DNA from: an uncultured Caldilineales bacterium | GTDB taxonomy: Bacteria; Chloroflexota; Anaerolineae; JAAEKA01 | Length of the DNA: 64,000 nt | Assembly (NCBI GenBank): GCA_937907455.1 | Contig: CALESQ010000079.1 | Location: forward strand, 52,576-116,575 | Direction: 5' to 3' | In this document: in pieces, positions 34,642-43,753 of the stretch | How positions within the stretch are numbered: the first letter of the stretch is position 1 | How the letters are laid out: each line of letters begins with the position of its first letter | The notes under the pieces: generated by a model | Databases searched by the model: none | Told to the model about the DNA's origin: nothing | The model's input: only the letters and a program-made list of their open reading frames with translations | Program-made: the position numbers and the translations under genes

Positions 34642-36765
34642 TCACTCGCTGGCTGTGGGTGGAATGCGCCGGAAAAGCTGATTGAGCGTCCACAGCAAAG
34701 GCCCGCGCTGCTCATAGCCTTGCTCACCCAACTCGCTCAAGCCCAGGTATACTTGTTGGCGGCAGCGGCGCAGCAGGCCAACTACCAACCGATACAGCCG
34801 CGCCTGGCTTGTCGCATAGTCATCGGCGTCTGTCCAGGTGCGCGGCTCCTGCCAATGGCGGCTGAGTACATGCGGTTGCGTCAATGGTTGGTACAGACGA
34901 TCATACCAGCCCTGGCTGCCGATGTCCAACCAGAACTGATAGTCTACCGCTCGGTTGGTGAGCAGAAAGGTGTAAGCCGGTGCCAGCAGCACCGCATTTT
35001 CCGCCGGTGGCTGCCATGACTCTACATACTGCGCCGCCAGCACGCCATCTTCCACCAGGCGCAAATACGCTTGTCCCAGTTCTTCGGGTGCGTCGTCTAT
35101 GCCTGCCATGCCCTGGCGGAACTTCTGCACTGACTCGACCAGCGTGGCGGCTACGCGTGCCGCGTCGAGATCGTCGTGAAAGCCATAGCCGCGCTGCGAC
35201 AAAATTTCACCGAACAAACGGCTCAGAAAGTGGTCAAGCGGTTGCTGTGTTTTGGCAGTGCTTTCGCCCAGCCACAGGCGCAGGGTATCGGTGCGGCCAC
35301 CCAGCACATAGCTGATCCGCTCGTGCATTTCGGCATTGATCCGCTCCCACGCTGTGAGCTGCGGCATTCCATCTTTGGGGCGATAGATGATCTGCGCCAG
35401 CAGTTGAGCGCGCACCAGGTCCATTTCAGCCACAGCGGCCACCAGGCTGTAGGCCACATCGAACAGGCTGGGCGTCATGCGCCATTGTGGATGGCCGAGT
35501 TGCACCAGGGTGAGCAGGGCGCGGGCTGACGGCTCATCACGCAGTGCCCGCGAGGGCCGATGCGAACGTGCCGGCACCCCCAGACGCGCCAGCCGTTCGC
35601 TTAGCGAATAGCGCAGCGAGTCAGAAAGAAACGGGGCCAGCACCACGATTTCCGTCGGTGGTGTCCCGGCATCCACCAGCGCGGCGATTTCTCCGGCACA
35701 CCAGTCCAGCATTTGCGGATAAAAGCGGGTAGTCTCTTCGGCCAGCACCAGGCCGGTGAGTGTGGGCACGTGCTGCGGTGGCTGCGGCGGCAGGGGTTGA
35801 TCCAGCACTGCGGCCAGCTCAGGCACAAGGCTTTGCAGCACCGGCGGGGTGACGAAGGATTCGCTAAAGGTGAACGTTTCGCTGCATAGCTCGCTCAATG
35901 CCAGCCCGCCTGCTGCGTCCGCGCCCAGAAATTGGCGATAGCCTGCATCGTCGTCGTAGAGCAGCAAAGCCGACTGCGTGTGCGGCAGCCAGTCGCGCAA
36001 CACATCATGCGCAAACGGCGTTTCTTCCTCTACGTTGTCCACCAGCAGATGGCGATAGGTAGCGATTAAATGATCGCGGCACAACGGCAGCGGCCATAGA
36101 TGCTGGCGAAAGACCTCAACCTGCAAAGAAAAGTCCAGCAAATTATGCATCAGGCAGTAGGCGCGAAAGGCTGAGGCCGCGCGCTGGGCATCCGCGTACA
36201 CGCGCAATTGCACTGCATCGCCACCCCAGGCTCTGCTCAATCGCGGGCCGATTTCGCTGTACTCCAGACCGATTAACGCCGCCTTGTTCAGGTTATCCAG
36301 CACCTGGCTGTAGAGGCGATTGGGATCCATCACCACCGCATCAAAGGCCCCTTCGTCTAACAGGGGACGTACCACGCGTGCCATGTGGTATTGGGCAGTC
36401 TCCAGGGTTAGAAAGACAGGGGGGGCATCAGGCTGGGCAAAGCCTGCCGGTTTCGCCGCCAGCGGCCAAAACAGTTCCACCATGCGGCGGGCCACGCCGC
36501 CCATTGTCTGAATAACAGGCGCACCCCCAGCGCGTCGGCGCGTCTGGCGCAGCGCCTGGTGATAGGGAGCCGCCAGCGTGCGTTGCGGTGTCAGCACCAG
36601 CACCGAACCACCGGGGGCACCGCTTTGCAGCAAGGCCAGCAAATAATGCTGTGCTGCGGTGGTTTTGCCCGTGCCTGCCGGGCCGCGCACAAACACACGG
36701 TCTGTGGCGGGCAGGTCACGCAGGGCAGCCTGATGGGGAGCAAGAGGAAGCGATGTGAATTTCAT
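34642..36765 (-). CDS. AddB-like ATP-dependent helicase/recombinase subunit
   Basis: A 707-residue P-loop protein. Walker A is GPAGTGKTTAAQ (28-39), and the Walker B-like segment LLVDNVEEETPFAHDVL takes the place of the usual DExxD. A region TPTLTGLVLAEETTRFY and EIVVLAPFLSDSLRYSLSERL resembles the second RecA fold of AddB/RecB-type proteins. The C-terminus lacks both the nuclease domain and the iron-sulfur cysteines found in AddB. With the UvrD-like helicase and the separate nuclease, the three would supply the parts of an AddAB-type end-processing machine. It starts 44 bases after the DUF4129 stop, so it may also belong to the moxR operon. Confidence 0.75.
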   Translation of the reverse strand: MKFTSLPLAPHQAALRDLPATDRVFVRGPAGTGKTTAAQHYLLALLQSGAPGGSVLVLTPQRTLAAPYHQALRQTRRRAGGAPVIQTMGGVARRMVELFWPLAAKPAGFAQPDAPPVFLTLETAQYHMARVVRPLLDEGAFDAVVMDPNRLYSQVLDNLNKAALIGLEYSEIGPRLSRAWGGDAVQLRVYADAQRAASAFRAYCLMHNLLDFSLQVEVFRQHLWPLPLCRDHLIATYRHLLVDNVEEETPFAHDVLRDWLPHTQSALLLYDDDAGYRQFLGADAAGGLALSELCSETFTFSESFVTPPVLQSLVPELAAVLDQPLPPQPPQHVPTLTGLVLAEETTRFYPQMLDWCAGEIAALVDAGTPPTEIVVLAPFLSDSLRYSLSERLARLGVPARSHRPSRALRDEPSARALLTLVQLGHPQWRMTPSLFDVAYSLVAAVAEMDLVRAQLLAQIIYRPKDGMPQLTAWERINAEMHERISYVLGGRTDTLRLWLGESTAKTQQPLDHFLSRLFGEILSQRGYGFHDDLDAARVAATLVESVQKFRQGMAGIDDAPEELGQAYLRLVEDGVLAAQYVESWQPPAENAVLLAPAYTFLLTNRAVDYQFWLDIGSQGWYDRLYQPLTQPHVLSRHWQEPRTWTDADDYATSQARLYRLVVGLLRRCRQQVYLGLSELGEQGYEQRGPLLWTLNQLFRRIPPTASE

Positions 36766-36808
36766 GGCAGTATTTGGAACGATCTCAGCGCCGGGTTATA
36801 TCGTTGGT

Positions 36809-38452
36809 TCAATTTGCGGTTTGGTTCCGTTTCGCGGTGGCGCGGCGGCGTTCTTGCACCCTTTTCTTAACCCGCTGCCAGGTTGATTTTGCCTGATCCA
36901 GGTCAGCGCGGCTGAAGTCGGCCACATCATAACGAGCCTGAATAAATGCCTCGGTCAGCGCCGCCGTGTCTGCTTCGGTGTCGGGCCAGCGTTGCTCCAG
37001 CGTAGCCAAAAACTCTGTGGGCGTTTGGCTGGAGCCGCGCGTTGCCCCCATCTCTGCGGCGCGGCGCACCATGCTCAGGTAGAAATAGCGGATTTGCTCG
37101 CGGGCGCTCAAGCTGCTGAGGCGCGTCAAGCGCCACGGCTGCTGCATCTCAGCGGGTGATAGGCGTCGCCGCGGCAAGCGTGTACGCACCGCTGTCTGCG
37201 CCTTGCTGCTTAGCGTTTGCCCCCAGCCGCGCAGTTGTCGCCACAAGTTTGCCAGCCAGGCCAGCAGACGACTGCGCGAAGGAGTCAAACGGTAGCGGCC
37301 AAACAGCAGCCACAGCGCGGCCAGCATAATCATCGCTACGGTAAGCCAGAAGGTCACGCCGGGCAACCAAGCCGGGCTTTGCAAGAGCGGCTCAACCACC
37401 TGCGGCGGCAGCACTTCGGCGGGTACTACTTCTTCCGGCAGCTCAGGCAGGGGCTTGTCGTAGCCAAATAACGACAATATACTGCCAAAGATAACTGAAA
37501 TTGCAAAAACTATAAATATTACCACGCGCACCAGCACTAGCACCACTGTGTTAACTATTCCGCCCAGTTGCCAGGTAGAGCCGAGAGGCAGCAAGGCAGC
37601 CAATACGCCCAACCCGCCGATGATCACCAGGGCCGTGCGTTGCCAGCGCTGAGGCAGGTTCGCTTCAATCTCTACGCCTTCCTGTGACCAGCGTGCCCGC
37701 AGCATCGCCAGGCGTGCCTGTGACAGCAGCACCAGGCCGATGAGAAAATAGCTAATGGCCGCGGCAATCAATGTTGGTGGAAAGCTGCTGCCAAGCACGG
37801 TGATGCTGAAACTTCGATCCACACGCAGGCGCAACGCCGCTGCAAACAGGGCCACAAAGACCCCGCCAATCATCCATTGCAGCGTGTATTGTTCCAGCAA
37901 TTCCAGGCGGTTAACCTGAGCACGCTCTGGTGGCAGCAATCTGCGCCACCAGCCGGAATGGCGCTTGTCCTCGGCATAGATCAGCTCGGCAGTGCTCAGA
38001 CCTAACTGCTGGAAAATAGCGCCTACCACCCACCCGCGCTGCCAGGCCAGCGATGCCAGCAGGCTATTCACCAGAAAGGCGCCATCAAAAAAGCCCAGTG
38101 GCGCAACGAGCCAGCCGCGCAGCATGGCCCAGCTCGGCCAGCCTGCTGCCAGCCAGGTGCCGACACGTACGGCCAACAGCAACAGCAGCCATTGTGCCAG
38201 TTGCAGCAGGGTTTTATCTATCCAGCGCTGGGCGGGCCGCATGGCCCACTGGGCGCTCAGGCAGCCGATCAATGCTGCGGGCAAGGCCAGCAGCGGCAAC
38301 GCACGCAGCCCCGTGGCCGCAGGCTCCAGTGCTTGCGCGGCCAGCCACGGGCCAACCACCAGACAGGCAGCTTGCAGGCCGATGAGCAAAGCGGTGCCCG
38401 CCTGTTGCCAGTTTGCATCGTGCAGCTCAGTTGAAGAGGTTTCCTGGTTCAT
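36809..38452 (-). CDS. DUF4129 domain-containing membrane protein
   Basis: A 547-residue protein with many membrane helices: about five in the first 150 residues, more between about 190 and 330, and one near 365-385. A cytoplasmic DUF4129 domain follows at the C-terminus (REQIRYFYLSMVRRAAEMGATRG, TPTEFLATLEQRWPD, FIQARYDVADFSRADLDQAK). In most bacteria the domain ends transglutaminase-type proteins in MoxR clusters; here no transglutaminase core is visible. Its ATG overlaps the DUF58 stop by four bases. Confidence 0.82.
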   Translation of the reverse strand: MNQETSSTELHDANWQQAGTALLIGLQAACLVVGPWLAAQALEPAATGLRALPLLALPAALIGCLSAQWAMRPAQRWIDKTLLQLAQWLLLLLAVRVGTWLAAGWPSWAMLRGWLVAPLGFFDGAFLVNSLLASLAWQRGWVVGAIFQQLGLSTAELIYAEDKRHSGWWRRLLPPERAQVNRLELLEQYTLQWMIGGVFVALFAAALRLRVDRSFSITVLGSSFPPTLIAAAISYFLIGLVLLSQARLAMLRARWSQEGVEIEANLPQRWQRTALVIIGGLGVLAALLPLGSTWQLGGIVNTVVLVLVRVVIFIVFAISVIFGSILSLFGYDKPLPELPEEVVPAEVLPPQVVEPLLQSPAWLPGVTFWLTVAMIMLAALWLLFGRYRLTPSRSRLLAWLANLWRQLRGWGQTLSSKAQTAVRTRLPRRRLSPAEMQQPWRLTRLSSLSAREQIRYFYLSMVRRAAEMGATRGSSQTPTEFLATLEQRWPDTEADTAALTEAFIQARYDVADFSRADLDQAKSTWQRVKKRVQERRRATAKRNQTAN

Positions 38453-39663
38453 AGGCGGTTAGGGCTTTGCATGGCCTGAAGTTCCGCTTCCGAAGCTACC
38501 TGCCAGGCAGTGATGCCCAGGCGTTTGGCCCGAGCCTGTACCATCTCGAAGCGATGATAGGGTTCTGTCACCAGCAGGTTTACATTCAGGCCGGCACGCA
38601 CCAGCCTGTGCAGCCCATAGCAGGTAGCTTCGTCGCCGCTGGGGGTAATCACCAACACGGTGGTGCCCCAGGCCAGGGGAGCGGCAATCGCTTGCGCCCA
38701 CAGTACGAACGGTTGCGTCTCTTCGATCAGCGCGGCGCGCGCCAGTGTTTCCAGTACTTTCATCAGTTGGGCGCGGCCTGGGCGCGGCAAAATCTGCCAA
38801 TAGGCTGCCGTGCCGCCGCTGGGCTGCTCTGCCAGGGGATCTCTGCCCAGCACAGCCAGCCCCACTGCCTGACGCATCTGCCCCAGAGCGGCTGCAAGCG
38901 AGGCCGCCAACTCGATTCCCCATTCGCTGGTGCTGCTGCGACGTTGACGTTCATAGTCTGCGGTGCGCAGATTGAGCAGAATCATGCTTTGCAGCGAGAT
39001 GGCCGGTGCATATTGGCGCACCAGCAGCTCATCGCTGTGTGCGCTGGCTGTCCAATGGATATGGCGCAGCGAATCGCCGGTTTGATACGCTCGCACACCG
39101 CGCGGCCGTGCTGGATCGGCAAACAGACGCTTGTGGCTGGCTACTGTGCCAAAGGGCAATCGTGCCGGCAAAGCCAGCGGTCCCAACGGCACGATCCGCG
39201 GGTACACGGTGAGACTTTGCGCGGTGGTGCTGCGTGTCTCAGCAGGGGCAAAACCGAAAAAGTCGCCGCCACTTGCCTGCAATGGCCCTACGGTGAAATA
39301 GCCGCGGCGGGTGCAATGCAAATCATAGTGCAGAGTCAACGTTTGGCGGGGGCGCAGGGTGTGGGCCTGGTTGATGTGGGTGTGCATGGCCAGATCGGCA
39401 GGTAGGGCCTCAATCAGACGCAGCCAACCCAGCGGCAGACGTGAAGTATTTTCCACCTCCAGCGTTACCGTCAACGTTTCCCCGATAAAGGCATGATCGC
39501 TGAAACGGCGGCGGATCTGCAATCTTTGCATCACCCGCGGGGTTGCCCAGCGAGCCAGCAGCCAGGCTCCCCCAACGACATAGATTATGTAAAATACAAA
39601 ATCCAGTCGCAGAAAGAGTGCGATAGCCAGCAATACGGCCAGCAGATAGGGCAGTTCTTGCAT
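38449..39663 (-). CDS. DUF58 domain-containing protein
   Basis: A 404-residue protein. Two membrane helices lie at the N-terminus (about residues 5-40), then an immunoglobulin-like domain (LTVTLEVENTSRLPLGWLRL). The DUF58 signature GVRAYQTGDSLRHIHWTASAHSDELLVRQY is followed by a vWA-like fold. DUF58 proteins accompany MoxR ATPases in complexes thought to assemble or mature other proteins. It is translationally coupled to the DUF4129 gene and starts 3 bases after the moxR stop. Confidence 0.88.
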   Translation of the reverse strand: MQELPYLLAVLLAIALFLRLDFVFYIIYVVGGAWLLARWATPRVMQRLQIRRRFSDHAFIGETLTVTLEVENTSRLPLGWLRLIEALPADLAMHTHINQAHTLRPRQTLTLHYDLHCTRRGYFTVGPLQASGGDFFGFAPAETRSTTAQSLTVYPRIVPLGPLALPARLPFGTVASHKRLFADPARPRGVRAYQTGDSLRHIHWTASAHSDELLVRQYAPAISLQSMILLNLRTADYERQRRSSTSEWGIELAASLAAALGQMRQAVGLAVLGRDPLAEQPSGGTAAYWQILPRPGRAQLMKVLETLARAALIEETQPFVLWAQAIAAPLAWGTTVLVITPSGDEATCYGLHRLVRAGLNVNLLVTEPYHRFEMVQARAKRLGITAWQVASEAELQAMQSPNRL

Positions 39664-39666
39664 GGC

Positions 39667-40611
39667 TTAGAGCTGGCCGATGTCGAGCGGGGTTTCTGCC
39701 AGAATTTGCCCGACGATCTCAGCGGCGTTGCGGCCGCGCAGCGAGCTTTCGGGGCGTACCAGGCAGCGATGGGCCAATGCCAGCGGTGCGAGTTGCTTGA
39801 TGTCATCGGGCAGCACGAAGTTGCGCCCGCGCAAGGCAGCCAGCGCCTGCGCCGTTTTGTAAAGTGCCAGCGACCCGCGCGGGCTGGCTCCCAGCAGCAG
39901 ATCGGGATGCTGGCGTGTAGCGCGTACCAGCCGCACCATGTAGTCGCGCAAGGTGTCGTCCACATGCACGGCGTGAAGCTCATCGGCCAGCGCCGTCACC
40001 TCGGCGGGGGCGCTCACTGCGTGCAGGCTTTCGATGGGGTGATGGCTGTGCAGATGCAGCAACAGCGCCTTTTCTTGTTCCAGGTCGAGGTAGCCCAGGC
40101 TGAGTTGCAGCAAAAAGCGGTCAAGCTGCGCTTCGGGCAGGGGGAAGGTGCCTTCGTATTCCACGGGATTTTGCGTAGCCAGTACCATGAAGGGGCGCGG
40201 CAGGGCGCGGGTGATGCCGTCGCTGGTCACCTGGCGCTCGCCCATCGCCTCCAGCAGGGCCGATTGGGTGCGCGGGGTAGCGCGGTTGATTTCATCGGCC
40301 AACAGGATGTGGGCGAAGGCGGGGCCGGGCATAAATTCGAATTGGCGGGTTTGTTGGTTGAACACCGACACCCCGGTAACATCGTTGGGCAGCAGGTCGG
40401 GGGTGCATTGCAGGCGCTTGAAGCCCGCGCCCAGGCTGATAGCCAGGGCGCGCGCCAGCATGGTTTTGCCCACGCCGGGTACATCTTCCAGCAGCACATG
40501 GCCTTCGCAGAGCAGCGCCGCCAGCAGCAGCTCAATCACATCTCCCTTGCCGATGATGACCTTCTCAATGTTGATGCTTACACGCTGGGCGAAAGAGGTA
40601 ATAGATTGCAT
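39667..40611 (-). CDS. MoxR family AAA+ ATPase
   Basis: A 314-residue AAA_3 ATPase. Walker A is EDVPGVGKTMLA, the LQCTPDLLPNDVTGVSVF segment is typical of MoxR, and Walker B is ILLADEINRATPRTQSALLEAM. Further features are ATQNPVEYEGTFPLPEAQLDRF (sensor 1 and Arg finger) and SPRGSLALYKTAQALA. MoxR ATPases act as chaperone-like remodellers for vWA/DUF58 partners. It heads the operon, with promoter at 40660-40688. Confidence 0.93.
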   Translation of the reverse strand: MQSITSFAQRVSINIEKVIIGKGDVIELLLAALLCEGHVLLEDVPGVGKTMLARALAISLGAGFKRLQCTPDLLPNDVTGVSVFNQQTRQFEFMPGPAFAHILLADEINRATPRTQSALLEAMGERQVTSDGITRALPRPFMVLATQNPVEYEGTFPLPEAQLDRFLLQLSLGYLDLEQEKALLLHLHSHHPIESLHAVSAPAEVTALADELHAVHVDDTLRDYMVRLVRATRQHPDLLLGASPRGSLALYKTAQALAALRGRNFVLPDDIKQLAPLALAHRCLVRPESSLRGRNAAEIVGQILAETPLDIGQL

Positions 40612-40659
40612 GGCAAGTCTCGTTTTCAGGCAAATAATGGTATGTGGACCAATAGAGGC

Positions 40660-40688
40660 ATTCTACCCTACATCCGCACCCCGCGCAA
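40660..40688 (-). promoter_or_regulatory. Promoter of the moxR operon
   Basis: Reverse-strand TTGCGC (complement of 40683-40688), 17-base spacer, TAGAAT (complement of 40660-40665). Confidence 0.65.
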
Positions 40689-40793
40689 GGTATGTTCTTT
40701 TTGCGGCTTTGTGCCCGCGGTTGGTCGAACGCACTTGCTTGCTGCGCTGCATTTTTAAATTGCCTCTCCTTCCCCTCATCCGTCTGCAAATGC

Positions 40794-40822
40794 TTGGCGA
40801 GAGCGCCGCATCGTGTTATAAT
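40794..40822 (+). promoter_or_regulatory. Promoter of the methyltransferase gene
   Basis: TTGGCG at 40794-40799, 17-base spacer, TATAAT at 40817-40822 with TG extension. Transcription would start near 40829, so the parS site at 40865-40884 lies in the 5' untranslated part. Confidence 0.75.
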
Positions 40823-40864
40823 CGCCGCATTGCAGCAAAACCACAGCGTTTACTTGACAATAAC

Positions 40865-40884
40865 CATGTTTCACGTGAAACATG
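40865..40884. other. Consensus parS site (ParB-binding centromere)
   Basis: CATGTTTCACGTGAAACATG is a perfect 20-bp palindrome. Its central 16 bases TGTTTCACGTGAAACA (40867-40882) are identical to the universal bacterial parS consensus. ParB (CTP-dependent clamp) loads here for chromosome segregation. parS sites normally lie close to oriC. An exact 16-base match by chance in 64 kb is very unlikely. Confidence 0.93.
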
Positions 40885-40911
40885 AATTCACTGAACGAGG
40901 CAAAAATCGTT

Positions 40912-41829
40912 ATGGCGAATCGTACTTCCGCCGCAGCAACCCCACAGGTGATGGACTATGAGGGGTCAGATTATCAGCAACGCTTCTGGGAACAGGGCGG
41001 ACGCGCCTATGAGGACCTGGCAGAGCGCATTGCTTTGCACAGGCTGTTGCCGCCTACAGGTCAGCGTCTGGTAGAGTTTGGCGCAGCCTTTGGCCGCCTT
41101 ACCGACCTGTACAGCGGCTACAACCAGGTGATTTTGCTGGATTATTCGCGCTCGCTGCTGCGGCAGGCCCAGCAACGTCTCGGCGTTGGCGGTCGTTTCA
41201 TCTACGTGGCGGCGAATCTGTACAAGTTGCCGCTGGCTCCCGGTGTGGCAGACAGCGCGGTGATGATCCGCGTGATGCACCACCTGGCCGACGTGCCTGC
41301 CGCGCTGAAACAGATCCGCCGCGCGTTGGCTCCCGGAGGCACCTTCGTGGTGGAATACGCCAACAAGCGCCATCTCAAATCGGTGGCACGGCATGCCTTG
41401 CGTCGCCAAACGTGGAGCCCTTACGAGCGCACCCCGTATGAATTTGTGCCGCTTAACTTCGATTTTCATCCTGTCTGGATGAACCAACAACTGCGCACCG
41501 CAGGTTTCAACATCGGCCGTGAGTTGGCAGTGTCGCATTTTCGTCTGCCGCTGCTGAAGCGTCTCATTCCTGCGGCGACGCTGGCCGGGATGGATGGTGC
41601 TGTGCAAGGCGTGGGTGCGTATTGGAAGCTGACCCCCAGCGTTTTTGTGCGCTGTACGGTAGCGGGGGCGCAGGTCGCTACGTTGCCCATGCAGCTCTTC
41701 CGCTGTCCGGAGTGTCAGGGCGAGCTGCTCAACCGCGGCGCCTCGCTGGATTGCACGACATGCGGCCTGCATTGGCCCTGTCAGGATGGCCTTTACGACT
41801 TCAAGGAACCGGTGACGGCTGCCGACTAG
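40912..41829 (+). CDS. SAM-dependent methyltransferase with C-terminal zinc-ribbon
   Basis: A 305-residue class I methyltransferase. The SAM site is RLVEFGAAFGRLTDLYSGYN with the acidic residue in VILLDYSRS. LPLAPGVADSAVMIRVMHHLADVP and RRALAPGGTFVVEYANKR are the later motifs. The last 45 residues form a Trm112-like zinc ribbon with two Cys pairs (CPEC and CTTC) after residue 268. Its target is unknown. ATG 40912 is preferred because an upstream in-frame ATG at 40882 lies inside parS without ribosome site, while CGAGG precedes 40912. Confidence 0.85.
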   Translation: MANRTSAAATPQVMDYEGSDYQQRFWEQGGRAYEDLAERIALHRLLPPTGQRLVEFGAAFGRLTDLYSGYNQVILLDYSRSLLRQAQQRLGVGGRFIYVAANLYKLPLAPGVADSAVMIRVMHHLADVPAALKQIRRALAPGGTFVVEYANKRHLKSVARHALRRQTWSPYERTPYEFVPLNFDFHPVWMNQQLRTAGFNIGRELAVSHFRLPLLKRLIPAATLAGMDGAVQGVGAYWKLTPSVFVRCTVAGAQVATLPMQLFRCPECQGELLNRGASLDCTTCGLHWPCQDGLYDFKEPVTAAD

Positions 41830-41888
41830 CCGCGCAGTCGGCCTTGCCGCTGTATCCCCTTGCTGTTCACATTGGCGGAGGCATAGCA

Positions 41889-42971
41889 ATGACCGATAAA
41901 TCCCCGCATTCCCGTTCCCGTAATCCTGCGGTATTGGCGCTGCTGCTCGTTATAGTCGGGCTTTTTCTTGTTGTGCTGGGACGACCGCGCCCCGCTGCAC
42001 GGCTTGCCGATCCTGTATCTGACATCTCGTTGACGGCGGTTGCCCCTTCGTTGCCGACAACTACCGTTGCTCAAACTGCTTCCACTGAAACGCACCTTGC
42101 GGTCTCGCCTGTAGCCGTCGCCACCCTGCCCGCAGCCGGCTCATCTCTTGAACCGGCTGCACTGGCTACGTATTGTCTGTGGCCGGGCGATACTGCCTCG
42201 CAAATCGCGGCCAGCGCGGGCATCAGCGAAGCAGCGCTGCTGGCGGCTAACCCTGCTTGGAGCGGGCAAGCCGGTACGGCCATTCGCCTGCCCGCCGGCA
42301 GCATCCCCCCGTGGGAGTGGACTGATCCTTTACCCGCGGTATCTGGTCTCAATGATCTGCCTTTTGGCGTATCTGGCTACTATCTTGGGCGCAATAACCG
42401 TCAACGGCAGGTGGCCCTTTCCTTTGATGTAGGCTATGCAGAGGGCAACCTGGCGCGCATGGAGATGCTCAAACAACGCGGCATAGCGGCCACTTTCTTT
42501 GTGCTGGGCGGGGCCTTGGTGAAACACCCGGATATCATCGGCCAAATCCTCGACAACGGCCACGAGTTGGGCAATCACTCTTTCACCCATGATAACATGC
42601 TGGGTATGGAGCCGGGCATCGTCGCCTGGGAATTGCAGATCACCGAGCAATTGACCGGAGAAGCACGGGCAGGGGCCAGCACCAAGCCGCTGTTTCGCGC
42701 ACCCTTTGGCGCAATCAACGATGAGGTGATTGCCGTGGCCGAGCGTGAGGGCTATCACCTCATCGGTTGGACGGTAGACAGCCGCGATTGGACGGAGCAA
42801 ATCAGTGCCGATGCGCTGTACCAGCGGGTGGTGGATCACGTTTGTCCGGGGGCCATTATCGCTTTTCATGATGTCAACGAAGCCAACGGCCCGGCACTGC
42901 CGCGGCTGCTGGATTATCTCGACCATAACGGCTATCGCTACGTCACTGTGTCGCAGATTTTGGCTCCCTGA
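41889..42971 (+). CDS. LysM domain polysaccharide deacetylase
   Basis: A 360-residue exported protein. A signal anchor (NPAVLALLLVIVGLFLVVLG, about 12-31) and a Ser/Thr/Ala-rich linker precede a LysM domain (about 95-140, YCLWPGDTASQIAASAGI). A NodB domain follows: motif 1 VALSFDVGYAEG, motif 2 HELGNHSFTHDNM, motif 3 FRAPFGAIND and motif 4 VDSRDW. Motif 1 has Val in place of the second Asp of the usual FDDG, which normally binds the metal. It likely deacetylates peptidoglycan or another N-acetylated glycan. GGCGGAGG precedes the ATG at 7 bases. Confidence 0.9.
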   Translation: MTDKSPHSRSRNPAVLALLLVIVGLFLVVLGRPRPAARLADPVSDISLTAVAPSLPTTTVAQTASTETHLAVSPVAVATLPAAGSSLEPAALATYCLWPGDTASQIAASAGISEAALLAANPAWSGQAGTAIRLPAGSIPPWEWTDPLPAVSGLNDLPFGVSGYYLGRNNRQRQVALSFDVGYAEGNLARMEMLKQRGIAATFFVLGGALVKHPDIIGQILDNGHELGNHSFTHDNMLGMEPGIVAWELQITEQLTGEARAGASTKPLFRAPFGAINDEVIAVAEREGYHLIGWTVDSRDWTEQISADALYQRVVDHVCPGAIIAFHDVNEANGPALPRLLDYLDHNGYRYVTVSQILAP

Positions 42972-42995
42972 CCGCGTTGACTGGCTTCCAGACTC

Positions 42996-43035
42996 AAAAA
43001 GCGCAACCGAATGTTTCGTCGGTTGCGCTTTTTTT
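42996..43035. terminator. Bidirectional rho-independent terminator
   Basis: Stem GCGCAACCGA / TCGGTTGCGC with an 8-base loop, A5 on the left and T7 on the right. It separates the convergent deacetylase and AIM24 genes. Confidence 0.92.
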
Positions 43036-43054
43036 GCAGGTCAAACCGCAGCAG

Positions 43055-43753
43055 CTAGGCGCTGCCGTTTGACTGGAAATATACTTCTTCGTAGGGTTGC
43101 AGCACCACCCAGCCTTCACCGCTGAACTTAAACTGAATTGCTTCGCCGCTGCCGCGTCCGATCAATGTGCGCAAGGTGATCTGGGTGATGATTTCTGGCG
43201 TGAGTGAGCCGGCCCAGGCCACGGTGGCGTTGGGATCGGTGAAAACAGGCTGGCCGGGGCGCACTTGCAGCGTCATTGGTTCGTAGTGGGCTGTAATGGC
43301 TACCAGGCCACTGCCGCTCAGCTTGACGTTGAACAGCCCTCCCGCTAACATCCCCGCCATGCGCCGCATCATGGTAATATCATAGGCAATGCTGTCCTCT
43401 AACGCCAGCAGATCGTTGCCGTTTACATAGATGGTTTCGTTGCGGAGATGGAGAATCTGGATCTTTTTGCCCCGTTCTGCCAAATAAACCCGACCTTTGC
43501 CGTCCATTTTCATCAAGGCGGTGCCTTCGCCTGAGACCGCCCGCTTGAGCATGGTTCCCAGGCCATGTTCCAAAATGCCTTCACGCGTAAAGGTGACATC
43601 GCCGGTGTAGGCAATCATGGCGCCGACCTTGCTCCACACCCGTCCGTTTAAGTTTACTTCCAGCAGATGAGGATTTTCCAGCTCGAAGGGGTCTGCTTCG
43701 GCGTCCTGTTGCGCTGTGGCGGTGATAAATTGATCTAGTGTGTACTGTGACAT
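43055..43753 (-). CDS. AIM24 family protein
   Basis: A 232-residue soluble beta-rich protein of the AIM24/TerD-neighbour family (former DUF124). Characteristic segments are VWSKVGAMIAYTGDVTFTRE, LKRAVSGEGTALMKMDGKG, VYLAERGKKIQILHL, ETIYVNGNDLLALEDSIAYD and LTPEIITQITLRTLIGRGSGEAIQFKFSGEG. Bacterial function is not established. ATG 43753 with AGGATACTACC upstream is preferred over a longer frame. Confidence 0.85.
   Translation of the reverse strand: MSQYTLDQFITATAQQDAEADPFELENPHLLEVNLNGRVWSKVGAMIAYTGDVTFTREGILEHGLGTMLKRAVSGEGTALMKMDGKGRVYLAERGKKIQILHLRNETIYVNGNDLLALEDSIAYDITMMRRMAGMLAGGLFNVKLSGSGLVAITAHYEPMTLQVRPGQPVFTDPNATVAWAGSLTPEIITQITLRTLIGRGSGEAIQFKFSGEGWVVLQPYEEVYFQSNGSA

Noticed and set aside
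39493..40758. Plus-strand 421-codon frame opposite DUF58 and moxR
   Set aside because: Antisense shadow of two clearly identified genes.
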